Assembly (NCBI RefSeq): GCF_021391495.1
Contig: NZ_CP090063.1
Location: 1,116,001-1,180,000, forward strand
DNA: 64,000 bases
Reading direction: 5' to 3'
Source: Amycolatopsis acidiphila
Lineage (GTDB): Bacteria; Actinomycetota; Actinomycetes; Mycobacteriales; Pseudonocardiaceae
Numbering within the stretch: the stretch's first letter is position 1; every line of letters starts with the position of its first letter. This document shows positions 8,133 through 16,510 of this stretch, one piece after another. Both the position numbers and the translations under genes were made by a program. The notes under the pieces are model-generated. The model saw only the letters and a list, made by a program, of their open reading frames with translations, searched no databases and was not told the origin of the DNA.

Positions 8133-9401
8133 ATGGGTCGTCGCCGGGGGTTCTTCGCCGAGATGCAGTATCAGGCGGCGAAGGCGCAGAAGGAAAGAGC
8201 GAGGCAACTCGCGGCCGCTGAACGCGAGCGGCTGCGTCTCGAAAGGGAGATGCATCGCGCTGAGGCCGCGGCCGCTATGGCACGCGAGCGCACAGCGCGT
8301 GCTAACGCGCAGCTGTCGGCACAGGCGGAACGCGAAGCCAAGCGCCTCCACGTTGAAGCCCAACAAGCGAAGGTCGAGTCGCTGAACGCGAACCTGCAAG
8401 AACAGTTCGCGGCTATCGATGGCGTGCTTGAGTTGACGCTAGCCGTCGATGACTACGTGGATCTGGAAAAGCTTCGCCGCGTGGCGCAGCACCCGGAGTT
8501 CCAGTCGCCGCACCAGGTCGTGCCGCCGCCACCTGCACCGATCGTGGCTCCGCCGGAGCCGTACTACCAGCCACCGGCTCCACCCACCGGAATCTCGGCG
8601 GTCTTCGCCAAGAAGAAGCACGCCGCGGCGACCGCTGCCGCTCAGGCCCAGTTCGCGCAAGCGCATACGTCCTGGCAGGCGGTGGTAGCGCAGATTCCGC
8701 AGCGGCAACTGGCCGCCACGCAGCAATACCAAGCTGCGGAGAACGAGCGGTTGCGGAGGTTGGCCGATGACCGGAGGCGTTACGACGCCGAGTGCGACGA
8801 ACGTCAGCAGGTCGTCGACGCGGAGAACGAACGTCTCGACGATCTCATCAACCGGTTCGCGGCCTCCGAACCCGATGCGGTCGACGAGTACGTCGGTATC
8901 GTGTTCGGCAACTCGATCTACCCTGACGTGATCGCCGCCAACAGTGATGTCGACTTCTCCTACGATGCTGATCTGCGTGAACTGTCCATCACGCTTGTCT
9001 TCCCTCCGCCTGACGCGATCCCGACGACCAAGTCCTTCCGCTACGTGCGAGCGAGTGACGAGATCGCGGAAACCAAGCTGACACAGAAGGACATCACGAC
9101 CAGGTACGTCAATTTGGTTCACAACATAACTCTGCGGACTGTTCACGAGGTCTGGGAGTCTGACCGTGCGGGAAAGATCGGCAGCATCTCACTGGTCGGC
9201 GGTGTCAACCACGTCGATCCCGCTGTCGGCAAGGACGTGTTCGTCCGTCTCATGGCGTTGGCAGTGAGCCGTGAGGACTTTGTGGAGATCGACTTGTCTC
9301 GCATTACTCCTTCCGAAACGCTGAAGCACATTCGTGCCGTCGTGTCGAAGGCACCGCATCGCCTGACCCCGATCGGCGACATGAAAGGAGTACGTAAATG
9401 A
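8133..9401 (+). CDS. Coiled-coil protein with C-terminal globular domain, candidate defence component
   Basis: 422 residues from ATG 8133, preferred over an in-frame start at 8076 because GGAGG sits 7 bases upstream. Residues 8-110 form a long charged Ala/Glu/Arg coiled coil. A Pro-rich linker (VVPPPPAPIVAPPEPYYQPP) follows, then a second helical stretch (about 185-265) and a globular C-terminal region (about 275-420: DEYVGIVFGNSIYPDVIAAN, then ELSITLVFPPPDAIP). I do not recognise the C-terminal fold; it could be restriction-endonuclease-like, but no clear catalytic motif is visible. It sits 25 bp upstream of the GIY-YIG gene on the same strand, so a shared operon and function are likely. Confidence 0.8.
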   Translation: MGRRRGFFAEMQYQAAKAQKERARQLAAAERERLRLEREMHRAEAAAAMARERTARANAQLSAQAEREAKRLHVEAQQAKVESLNANLQEQFAAIDGVLELTLAVDDYVDLEKLRRVAQHPEFQSPHQVVPPPPAPIVAPPEPYYQPPAPPTGISAVFAKKKHAAATAAAQAQFAQAHTSWQAVVAQIPQRQLAATQQYQAAENERLRRLADDRRRYDAECDERQQVVDAENERLDDLINRFAASEPDAVDEYVGIVFGNSIYPDVIAANSDVDFSYDADLRELSITLVFPPPDAIPTTKSFRYVRASDEIAETKLTQKDITTRYVNLVHNITLRTVHEVWESDRAGKIGSISLVGGVNHVDPAVGKDVFVRLMALAVSREDFVEIDLSRITPSETLKHIRAVVSKAPHRLTPIGDMKGVRK

Positions 9402-9426
9402 ACTCCGACGCCGATGAGAGGATCCG

Positions 9427-10764
9427 GTGAGCGGGTTCCGCTTCGTTCCGCCCCCGGGCTGGCCGCAGCCGGCGCCTGGGTGGGCGCCCCCGGCCGGGTG
9501 GCAACCGCCACCATCTTGGCCGCCAGCGCCTCCGAGCTGGCAGTTCTGGGTCGCGGACGCGCCAACGGGCGACGGGAGGCAGGACACCGCCGAGGGGCCT
9601 GTCGACGTTCCCGCGGCCGAGCCCGACATCGACGACACATCGCGAGAGGGCGACCGGCAAGAGGTATCCACCGCTTCGGCTCAACAGGAACTGCGGCGCA
9701 TCCAACTGCAGATCGATGAGGCGCGGCAGGAGCTCGTCGAACTCAATGATGCGATCCTGCTCCAACAGGTCGGCATCTACGAGTACCACCACCCGCTGGA
9801 GAGCGCGGAGCAGTACAAGGAGGCGCTAGCCGAGGTTCGCCAGGCGATCAAGGACTTCGTCAAGCGCAACGCCGCGATCCTCGCGGCCGAACGGTTCGCC
9901 TACAACAACTCGCTGGCACAGGGCCGAAAGATGACGGCTGATTTGTCAAAACTGATGCTGCGAGCCTACAACGCGGAGGCCGACAACTGCGTCCGGTCGG
10001 TTCGTGCGGGCACGGTTGCCTCGGCGAAGCAGCGACTCGACCGATCGGTCGAGTCGATCGCGAGACTCGGCAAGATGATGGAGATGCGCGTAGCTCCTGA
10101 CTACCACCTCCTTCGCCTTCGTGAGATCGAGCTGACAGGTGACTACCAGATCAAGGTGCAAGAGGAACGAGAAGCTGTCAGGGCCGAGCGTGAACGGTTA
10201 CGCGAGGAGCGCCGGGCCGAGGCCGAGCTGCAGGCCGAACGCGAGCGGCTGGACAAGGAACGCACTCACTACAACAACGTGTTGGCGAAGCTCGATCAAC
10301 AGGACAAGCAAGAGCAGGCCGATGAGCTTCGTCGGCGCCTGGCCGCTATCGATGATGCGATAATGAAGAACGACTACCGCATCGCCAACATCCGAGCGGG
10401 CTACGTGTACGTCATCAGTAACATCGGTGCCTTCGGCGAGAACGTCGTGAAAATCGGAATGACTCGGCGCCTCGAACCTCGGGACCGGATCGTGGAGCTC
10501 GGTGACGCCTCAGTTCCGTTCCCCTTTGACACTCACCTGCTCCACTTTTCGGAAGATGCCGTCGCGCTTGAGAACGAGCTGCACAAGACGTTCGCCGATC
10601 GTCGTCTCAACCGGGTCAACCTTCGCCGAGAGTTCTTCTTCATCACGCCGCAGGAAATTCGTGCGGCCTTGGCGGAGAAGCTCGGCAACCTACTCGAGTT
10701 CACCGACACCCCGGAGGCATCACAGTACTTCCAGAGCCGATCAGCGTGGCCCGACCACAACTAG
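9427..10764 (+). CDS. GIY-YIG nuclease-domain protein (DUF4041/T5orf172 type)
   Basis: 445 residues from GTG 9427. The N-terminus (residues 1-45) has tandem Pro-Trp units (PPGWPQPAPGW, PAGWQPPPSW, APPSWQFW), a module common in actinobacterial accessory proteins. A central coiled coil follows (about 80-310, with Glu/Arg-rich helices near 245-290). Residues about 325-425 form a T5orf172/GIY-YIG domain with YVYVISN, VKIGMTRR, and the late Glu in ALENELHKTF. That architecture matches DUF4041 proteins found near phage-defence genes. It probably cuts or binds nucleic acid. It lies between the coiled-coil gene and the helicase. Confidence 0.87.
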   Translation: MSGFRFVPPPGWPQPAPGWAPPAGWQPPPSWPPAPPSWQFWVADAPTGDGRQDTAEGPVDVPAAEPDIDDTSREGDRQEVSTASAQQELRRIQLQIDEARQELVELNDAILLQQVGIYEYHHPLESAEQYKEALAEVRQAIKDFVKRNAAILAAERFAYNNSLAQGRKMTADLSKLMLRAYNAEADNCVRSVRAGTVASAKQRLDRSVESIARLGKMMEMRVAPDYHLLRLREIELTGDYQIKVQEEREAVRAERERLREERRAEAELQAERERLDKERTHYNNVLAKLDQQDKQEQADELRRRLAAIDDAIMKNDYRIANIRAGYVYVISNIGAFGENVVKIGMTRRLEPRDRIVELGDASVPFPFDTHLLHFSEDAVALENELHKTFADRRLNRVNLRREFFFITPQEIRAALAEKLGNLLEFTDTPEASQYFQSRSAWPDHN

Positions 10765-11070
10765 AGGTGAGGCGGTTGACGTCGACCGCCAGAGCAGTCA
10801 GGCCCGGCAACGATCGTGCCCGATCCATCCACCACAACCTGCCCGGTTGTCGACCGATGCTCAGCCGGAAAGGACGCTGTCCGCGGCCACCACAGTGGTA
10901 TCGACCGCCCCTTTGGTCACCCCGGTCGAGTCCGGACGACCAACACCCGCGCCCACGCCAGGTCCGTCCGCCGGCCCTGTCAACTGGGCAAGCAGTTCAA
11001 AGCCTTGAGGACGCGATGTGGGGCAGCGCACCAAGCACTTAACGGAACGACAGAGGGAGCAGGTTCACGC
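10765..11070. other. Gap between GIY-YIG gene and helicase
   Basis: About 300 bases without a confident gene. One frame encodes a Pro/Ser/Thr-rich run (SGRPTPAPTPGPSAGPVNWA) that ends at 11008. It may be the relic of a linker or a small secreted protein. GAGGGAGC at 11053-11060 serves as the ribosome site for the helicase start at 11071. Confidence 0.35.
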
Positions 11071-13785
11071 ATGACGACGGTTGGCGATCACATCCAGAGC
11101 ACGGATGCAACGATCTGTCAGAACATCGCATCGCTGACTGACCAGCGCGAGCTGCTGTCCCAGAACGTCCTTGCTCAGCTCCGGAACCTCGTTGAGGGTG
11201 TCGCCGTGCGTCTTCAGCTCGGTTCCGCCGACGCTGACTACAATTATCCGGCGATCGGGCTCGGGCTTGCCTTCATCAAGGGCAGGGGCCAGTACGGATT
11301 CTTGAGCCGATTCCATAAACTTCTCGAAGCGAGCGCCTCTCACTACACCATGGATGGGGACGCCTCCGAGCGCCTGATGCTCAAGTACTACGAGTACCTC
11401 CTCCGTATCCGGACATTACTCAAGGACAAATGCGGAATCGAGGTGCTCGGCAATCTGGAGTCGTTCCCGGTCGACCTCGACCCGTCGCTGCGCGAGTACC
11501 ACGATAAGATCGCCGCCCGGATCGAGGCGTTGCGATCGACAGGGTCGAGTAGTGGCGCGCGGGATCGCTACTATATCCACAAGACGCGCCCGTTCTTCGT
11601 TGGTGGGCGCATCTACTACGAGGTCACCTTCTATCGGGCCATCAACAAGGTCAGCAAGTTCGACCGTATCATCGCCTTCACCGACATCGACATGACCGAC
11701 AAATACTCGGCCATGCTGACGCTCCAGCGTGACTCGATCGACGTCCTCAACCAGACGATGCCGATTATGATCATCCGCGATTGGGCGGTCTCGATCCGCC
11801 CGTGCGAGTTCGACAACTTCGCGCGCCTCCTAGGCATCACGACGAAAGTCCGTACTAGTTCTGCGGAGTATGGCTACCTAATGCGGGGGCTGACCGTGGG
11901 ATCAGGAAGCCTACTCGACCTCATCGACATGGCCGACGACCAGTACGAAGCGACCAAGGCCGCGGGCACGGCTGGTATCGCCACGCCGCAGATCTTCCCA
12001 GTGCTGGACGATGCGCGCCGTATTGTGCGGTTGGCTGCGCCAGGTCATAACGTCATCCGATACCTCATGCTGAGGATGCACAATCGGACGTTGAAGCCGC
12101 AGTACAACTGGGACGAGTGCAGCCGTCTGTCTGACCTGAACCTTCTCTATGGCTGCATACCGTTCGACCAAATGCCCTTCTGCACCTCACTACCCGGACA
12201 CAACCCGCGCTACTGGGATCTCGTCGAGAGCCTCGATGCGACTGACCGGGATCACGAGCTGCTCGCGCGGCGAGTGCGGAACAACGTCGACCGCCATGGA
12301 ACCCTCTACACGCCCGTAGCCGATCTTGAGACGTTCGGAGACGTCGCTAAGCTGATCGCCAACTACAACAGGACGCTCTACTACAAGCAGGCAGAGCGTC
12401 AGCTGGTGCAGGACAAGGACCACGTCTTCATCCGAGGGTATGAGGACGACACCGTCGCCATCCTCGAGAAGCTCCAGGAGTACGCGGCGTCCGGGATCGA
12501 CGGCTACACCCCGGCCGTCGAGCGTTGGATCGACGAGGCCCCTCATGCCATCGATGACGACGCCAAGAAGAACGCGCTGAAGCTCCTATTCAACCAGTCG
12601 AAGGTTGCCGTGATCTACGGCGCGGCCGGCACGGGCAAGTCCACGATGGTCGACCACATTGCCAACTACTTCAACGACAAGACGAAGCTGTTCCTGGCTC
12701 ATACCAACCCGGCGATCGACAATCTCAAGCGCAAGGTCACCGCCCAGGACTCGACCTTCCGGACGATCAGCAGCCAGATTTACCGGACCGCGTCGGATCC
12801 GGAGTACGACCTCCTGGTCATCGATGAGTGCAGCACCGTCAGCAACGCCGACCTGATCAAGGTGCTGGAGAAGACGTCCTTCGAGCTGCTCGTGCTGGTC
12901 GGCGACGTCTATCAGATCGAGTCGATCCAGTTCGGCAACTGGTTCAGCACCATCCGCTCGTTCATCCCGGACACGTCGGTCTTCGAGCTGACGACCCCGT
13001 TCCGGACCAATAGCGCGCCGCTCCTCGGCTTCTGGGGCAAGGTACGGAACACCGAGGACGACATCGCCGAGGTCATCGCCCGCAACGGTTACTCCACCGT
13101 GCTCGACAGCTCCCTGTTCGAGTCTCAGCGCGATGACGAGATCATCCTGTGCCTCAACTACGACGGTCTCTACGGAATCAACAACGTCAACCGCTTCCTG
13201 CAGAGCAGCAACCCAAACCCGGCGATCAGTTGGCGTGCCTCCGCCTACAAGGTCGGCGACCCGGTGTTGTTTAACGAGACCGAGCGGTTCCGGCCGGTGA
13301 CCTACAACAACCTCAAAGGTCGGATCGTCGACATCGCCCAACGGCCAGGCCAGATCCAGTTCGACGTCGAGCTGGATCGTCCACTCACCGAATTCGATGT
13401 CGTCGGTGAAGAGTTGGAGTGGGTGGAGGGTTCGACCGTACGCTTCTCCGTCTACGACTACGACACGAGCGATGAGGACGACGACTCGCTCAACACATCT
13501 GTGCCCTTCCAGGTGGCCTATGCCGTCTCGATCCACAAGGCACAGGGCCTCGAGTATGACTCCGTCAAGATCGTTATCACCGACGCCAACGAGGATGACA
13601 TCACACACAGCATTTTGTACACGGCCGTGACCCGCGCACGTGACCGTTTGCGGATCTTCTGGACGCCAGAGACACAGCAGGCTGTTCTCAAGAGTCTCCA
13701 CAGGAGCACCAACCCGAAAGATGTCGCCGTTCTTACCAGTCGTCGCGATCTCACTCCGGTTGCCGGGTCTCGGCGCAGCCCCTGA
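11071..13785 (+). CDS. SF1 DNA helicase with large N-terminal domain of unknown function
   Basis: 904 residues from ATG 11071; upstream in-frame codons lack protein character. The C-terminal 400 residues are an SF1 motor. Walker A is GAAGTGKST near residue 517, motif Ia is around AHTNPAIDNLK, Walker B is DECSTVS near 584, motif III is LVGDVYQIESI, an Arg motif is TTPFRTNS, and the late motifs are AVSIHKAQGLEYDS and AVTRARDRL near 815-865. The first 500 residues are not a family I recognise and contain no obvious membrane segment or nuclease motif. As the third gene of the coiled-coil/GIY-YIG set it likely supplies ATP-driven translocation or unwinding. The 3' end lies inside a strong hairpin. 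Confidence 0.9.
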   Translation: MTTVGDHIQSTDATICQNIASLTDQRELLSQNVLAQLRNLVEGVAVRLQLGSADADYNYPAIGLGLAFIKGRGQYGFLSRFHKLLEASASHYTMDGDASERLMLKYYEYLLRIRTLLKDKCGIEVLGNLESFPVDLDPSLREYHDKIAARIEALRSTGSSSGARDRYYIHKTRPFFVGGRIYYEVTFYRAINKVSKFDRIIAFTDIDMTDKYSAMLTLQRDSIDVLNQTMPIMIIRDWAVSIRPCEFDNFARLLGITTKVRTSSAEYGYLMRGLTVGSGSLLDLIDMADDQYEATKAAGTAGIATPQIFPVLDDARRIVRLAAPGHNVIRYLMLRMHNRTLKPQYNWDECSRLSDLNLLYGCIPFDQMPFCTSLPGHNPRYWDLVESLDATDRDHELLARRVRNNVDRHGTLYTPVADLETFGDVAKLIANYNRTLYYKQAERQLVQDKDHVFIRGYEDDTVAILEKLQEYAASGIDGYTPAVERWIDEAPHAIDDDAKKNALKLLFNQSKVAVIYGAAGTGKSTMVDHIANYFNDKTKLFLAHTNPAIDNLKRKVTAQDSTFRTISSQIYRTASDPEYDLLVIDECSTVSNADLIKVLEKTSFELLVLVGDVYQIESIQFGNWFSTIRSFIPDTSVFELTTPFRTNSAPLLGFWGKVRNTEDDIAEVIARNGYSTVLDSSLFESQRDDEIILCLNYDGLYGINNVNRFLQSSNPNPAISWRASAYKVGDPVLFNETERFRPVTYNNLKGRIVDIAQRPGQIQFDVELDRPLTEFDVVGEELEWVEGSTVRFSVYDYDTSDEDDDSLNTSVPFQVAYAVSIHKAQGLEYDSVKIVITDANEDDITHSILYTAVTRARDRLRIFWTPETQQAVLKSLHRSTNPKDVAVLTSRRDLTPVAGSRRSP

Positions 13786-13813
13786 CCCGCTGCAAAAGGT
13801 CAGGGGCTGCGCC
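13772..13813 (+). terminator. 16-bp perfect inverted repeat at the end of the helicase gene
   Basis: Bases 13772-13787 and 13798-13813 are exact reverse complements with a 10-nt loop (CGCTGCAAAA). The left arm contains the stop codon of the helicase. No T-run follows. It could act as an actinobacterial U-poor terminator or protect the mRNA end. Confidence 0.65.
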
Positions 13814-14050
13814 AGCGTCGAACGCGATCAGGCGCGAGACCGATCCCACGTCTCCGCGTTCGTGGCACAAGCCGTGTGGCGGGGGGTTCGAGCGTGGGAA
13901 CATCAAATTCCCATCGAAGTCGCAACCCAGGCGGAGCGCGTTGGGCGTCACCGAGGGAGGCCGTCAGGTTGGTACGAGTTGCGCACGTAGCTGCATGCTC
14001 GCACGACGCTCGATGCGGCTGGCGTCGCATTGACCGAAAGTGAACTGTGC

Positions 14051-15457
14051 TCATTGAGGTCCCGCGTATTGGAGGTCTTGATGTCCCGCGCTGATCGGTC
14101 GTAGGCCGAGCACCGCGCCGTCGTTGTCCATTGCGATGACTCCGCCCCAGTCTTCCTCGGCGTCACCGCGTCGTTGGGACCACGCCGAAAGCACCTGTGG
14201 CAGCGCCTGCTGGTAGCCCTGGAGATCTTGTTCGGCAAGGAGTCGATGAAGCCCCACCAACACGCCGGAGAACGCTTCCATCCGCTGCGAGCCGAACCGG
14301 AAGACGTGGTCGGTGCCTACGAACGACAGGCCGCCCAACGTAATGCCAGTATCGAACACCGCGTCGGTGCCGGGGAGGGTGTACGCGGAGCCGACCCGCT
14401 CTTGCTGCCGGCGCGTCAACAATTCGCGGGCCCCTGTTCGGTCCCCGACGAACGTCAATAGGCTGGCCGCGGATGTCCTGGCCAGGACGCGAGAGAACCA
14501 CTCCGAGCGCTGCGGTGGAATGTAGAACCCTGGTCGAGCGTCATCGCGGCCTTCGGGTGTCTTGGTGGGGATTCCGGCGAGGTCGTTGAACTGCTCGACC
14601 GGTCCGTTCAGCGATGGCGCGCGCTCTCCGGGTACGGCGAGAACACCATCACCTTCCGGGTCTAAAATCCGCATCTCGATCCCGCCGTTACCTGCCAGGG
14701 CCGTGGCCATGAGCAGACTCGGCGGTGGTGCGGCCTCCTTGTCGGCGTCTCCGATCATGACGGCGTGGACCTGCGCTGACGCCTTCGCCAACTGCGTGTG
14801 TTGCGCATTGACCTTGCCGTGGGACCCCTTGCATTCCACTGTGACGAGGCGAGCTGGTTCGCCTTCCTTGAGGCCGATCAGAAAGTAGTCTGGTCGCAGC
14901 AGCGTGTTCTCCCGTGACCTGACTTCCGCGCCTTTCAACGCCCACCCGGCTTCGAGGGCGACATCGGCGTCAACCACGTCGAAACGATAATCGAGGTGTC
15001 GTTCCTGCACGATCCGGAGTGCAGCGGCCAAGGCGAACGCGATTCCCAGGTCCTCGGCTTGCACGGACTTTCGGTGATATCGCGGATCGCGACCGTCGGG
15101 CGAGAGTTCCATCCTTCCCTGATAATTGGACTGGAGAGTGCTGATGTACTTGAGGCAGCTCCAATGCTGCGCGAGCGCACGGGAGGAGCCCTGTCCCGAC
15201 AGGACGGTCGCCCGGCCGAGCGTGTGGAGCAGCTCCCACGGGGTGATCGACATTCCACCCTTGTGTTCCTGCTTGGGCACTGGAGTCAACCGTGGTTTCC
15301 GATCGAGGGCCCACTGCTGCTTGATGCGGCGATCCACATCGATCTTCGCCGCCTTCTTCATGACTTTCCCTGCCAGATAGGAGCTCGATTGAATGGTCAC
15401 CAGCGACGGCTCGAAAAGTCGCTTCAATGCTTCTCCGATATCCATCAGTTCCCCCAT
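14051..15457 (-). CDS. PD-(D/E)XK-like putative nuclease, hypothetical protein
   Basis: 468 residues from ATG 15457. In the middle, LLRPDYFLIG (Asp about 188) is followed by RLVTVECKGSHGK (Glu about 206, Lys about 208), spaced like the catalytic D...ExK of restriction-endonuclease-fold proteins. The rest is mixed alpha/beta with no other recognised domain: the N-terminal third is helical, and the C-terminal half has FVGTDHVFRFGSQRMEAFSG. It is convergent with the helicase operon inside the element. A DNA-cleaving defence role is plausible but not shown; it could also be a structural PD-(D/E)XK relative. Confidence 0.75.
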   Translation of the reverse strand: MGELMDIGEALKRLFEPSLVTIQSSSYLAGKVMKKAAKIDVDRRIKQQWALDRKPRLTPVPKQEHKGGMSITPWELLHTLGRATVLSGQGSSRALAQHWSCLKYISTLQSNYQGRMELSPDGRDPRYHRKSVQAEDLGIAFALAAALRIVQERHLDYRFDVVDADVALEAGWALKGAEVRSRENTLLRPDYFLIGLKEGEPARLVTVECKGSHGKVNAQHTQLAKASAQVHAVMIGDADKEAAPPPSLLMATALAGNGGIEMRILDPEGDGVLAVPGERAPSLNGPVEQFNDLAGIPTKTPEGRDDARPGFYIPPQRSEWFSRVLARTSAASLLTFVGDRTGARELLTRRQQERVGSAYTLPGTDAVFDTGITLGGLSFVGTDHVFRFGSQRMEAFSGVLVGLHRLLAEQDLQGYQQALPQVLSAWSQRRGDAEEDWGGVIAMDNDGAVLGLRPISAGHQDLQYAGPQ

Positions 15458-16466
15458 TGTCCCCGTTGGCTCCGACCAACTTGTCTACCGTGGTGGATGG
15501 CGGCTTGTCTGTCCGCCGATGGTGCGCTGATCGAAAACGTCACATCACGATGCGTGACACGGCCCGTGTTGCCCGCTCGGACGACGCAGGCCATTCAAGA
15601 TCGTGGTCGTCACTGGCGCTGTCGGGTGGGGTTCCGCGTTCCCCGGAGTCTTGTCAGCGCGGTGCGTGGTCAACGCCCCGGGCTCCGGCGACCGGCAACA
15701 CCAGCCGAGGTTGTACAGGTGGATAACGATGTCGACCTGTCCCGGGAGAGCCTGCGGCGACGAGACCGAGAGGCGGCCGCCGGTGGACGAGGTCGCCACG
15801 GCTTGCTGGCCGGGCGGTGCGGTGATCCACGATAGAGGCGCGACTACGACGCCAAGGCCCAGTGGGCGCGGCGATGCGCGCGCGGGAGTCGCGGCGGAGC
15901 CAGGCGATGAGGGCGAGCAACCACCAGATCTGAGCGCGAACCCGAAGATCAGGCAGCCGAGCGCGACGGCGGCAGCCGCGACCGTGCGGCCGTGGCGGGG
16001 CAGCGCGATCGCGATGAAGCAGCACCTGCACGTGCGGCGCACGTACCTCGGCCAGGAAGGCAAGCTCGGCGGGGATGGCGGCGAAAAGCCGCAGGCAGCG
16101 GACGGTGTACGGCCAGATGCGCTGGCAACGGGAACGATGGCTTGCGGAGCGGGTCCCTTCGCGCCGATAGCGCGATCGAGGGAGCGCTGCGGTCCGAGTT
16201 TGCCACCTGCCGCCAACCGATGTTGCGGCCGCGCGCATCCGCGAATGGGGCGTTGGCTGTTGAAGCGGATGTCTTGGTTGACTACGATGGAAGCCTGATC
16301 GCAGGGAGTGATCGCGCGATGATCGGCCTTCACACGGTTTTCGCTGGAGCAATTCTGGAGCACACCTGCGTGCACAACGGCATTCAACTGCGCCGAACCG
16401 CATTGAACGGAACCGTTTTTCCTGCGGATTCTCCGTTTGTGCAGGTGGAGAGGTCCAGTCCACCTG
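15458..16466. other. Gap at the right end of the element with decayed membrane-protein frames
   Basis: About 1 kb without an intact gene. The minus strand holds coding-like pieces in shifting frames: LRLFAAIPAELAFLAEV, then HGRTVAAAAVALGCLIFGFAL, then WWLLALIAWLRRDSRARI. These read like successive fragments of one small membrane protein, perhaps a transfer-related protein of the ancestral element. A long minus-strand open frame crosses the whole stretch only because the neighbouring recombinase lost its stop. Confidence 0.4.
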
Positions 16467-16510
16467 ACTGGCAGTGAGGGGGTCAGGGGTTCGAGTCCCC
16501 TTAGCTCCAC
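16467..16510 (+). repeat. attR: right copy of the 44-bp tRNA-Ala repeat
   Basis: Identical to 3773-3816, carrying the anticodon loop to the tRNA end but no 5' half, so it is not a functional tRNA. It marks the right end of the integrative element and also lies at the 3' end of the neighbouring serine recombinase gene. Confidence 0.95.

Larger units (their letters stand above)
3773..16510. mobile_element. Integrative element inserted in tRNA-Ala(GGC), about 12.7 kb
   Basis: The element is defined by perfect 44-bp direct repeats at its ends, with a tyrosine integrase directly beside the left repeat. Cargo consists of a small lipoprotein/membrane gene set, a coiled-coil protein, a GIY-YIG protein, an SF1 helicase and a PD-(D/E)XK-like protein. 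I see no excisionase, replication initiator, FtsK/SpoIIIE-type Tra protein or relaxase. It is therefore not a complete AICE; it may be a mobilisable defence island or a partly decayed element. Several stretches (5.3-5.8, 7.3-8.1 and 15.5-16.5 kb) look like gene relics. Confidence 0.9.

Noticed and set aside
10816..11070. N-terminal extension of the SF1 helicase by 85 codons
   Set aside because: The extension lacks protein-like composition and a ribosome site; ATG 11071 has one.
16467..16510. A second tRNA-Ala gene
   Set aside because: Only the 3' half is present; there is no acceptor 5' strand or D arm, so it is an att copy.
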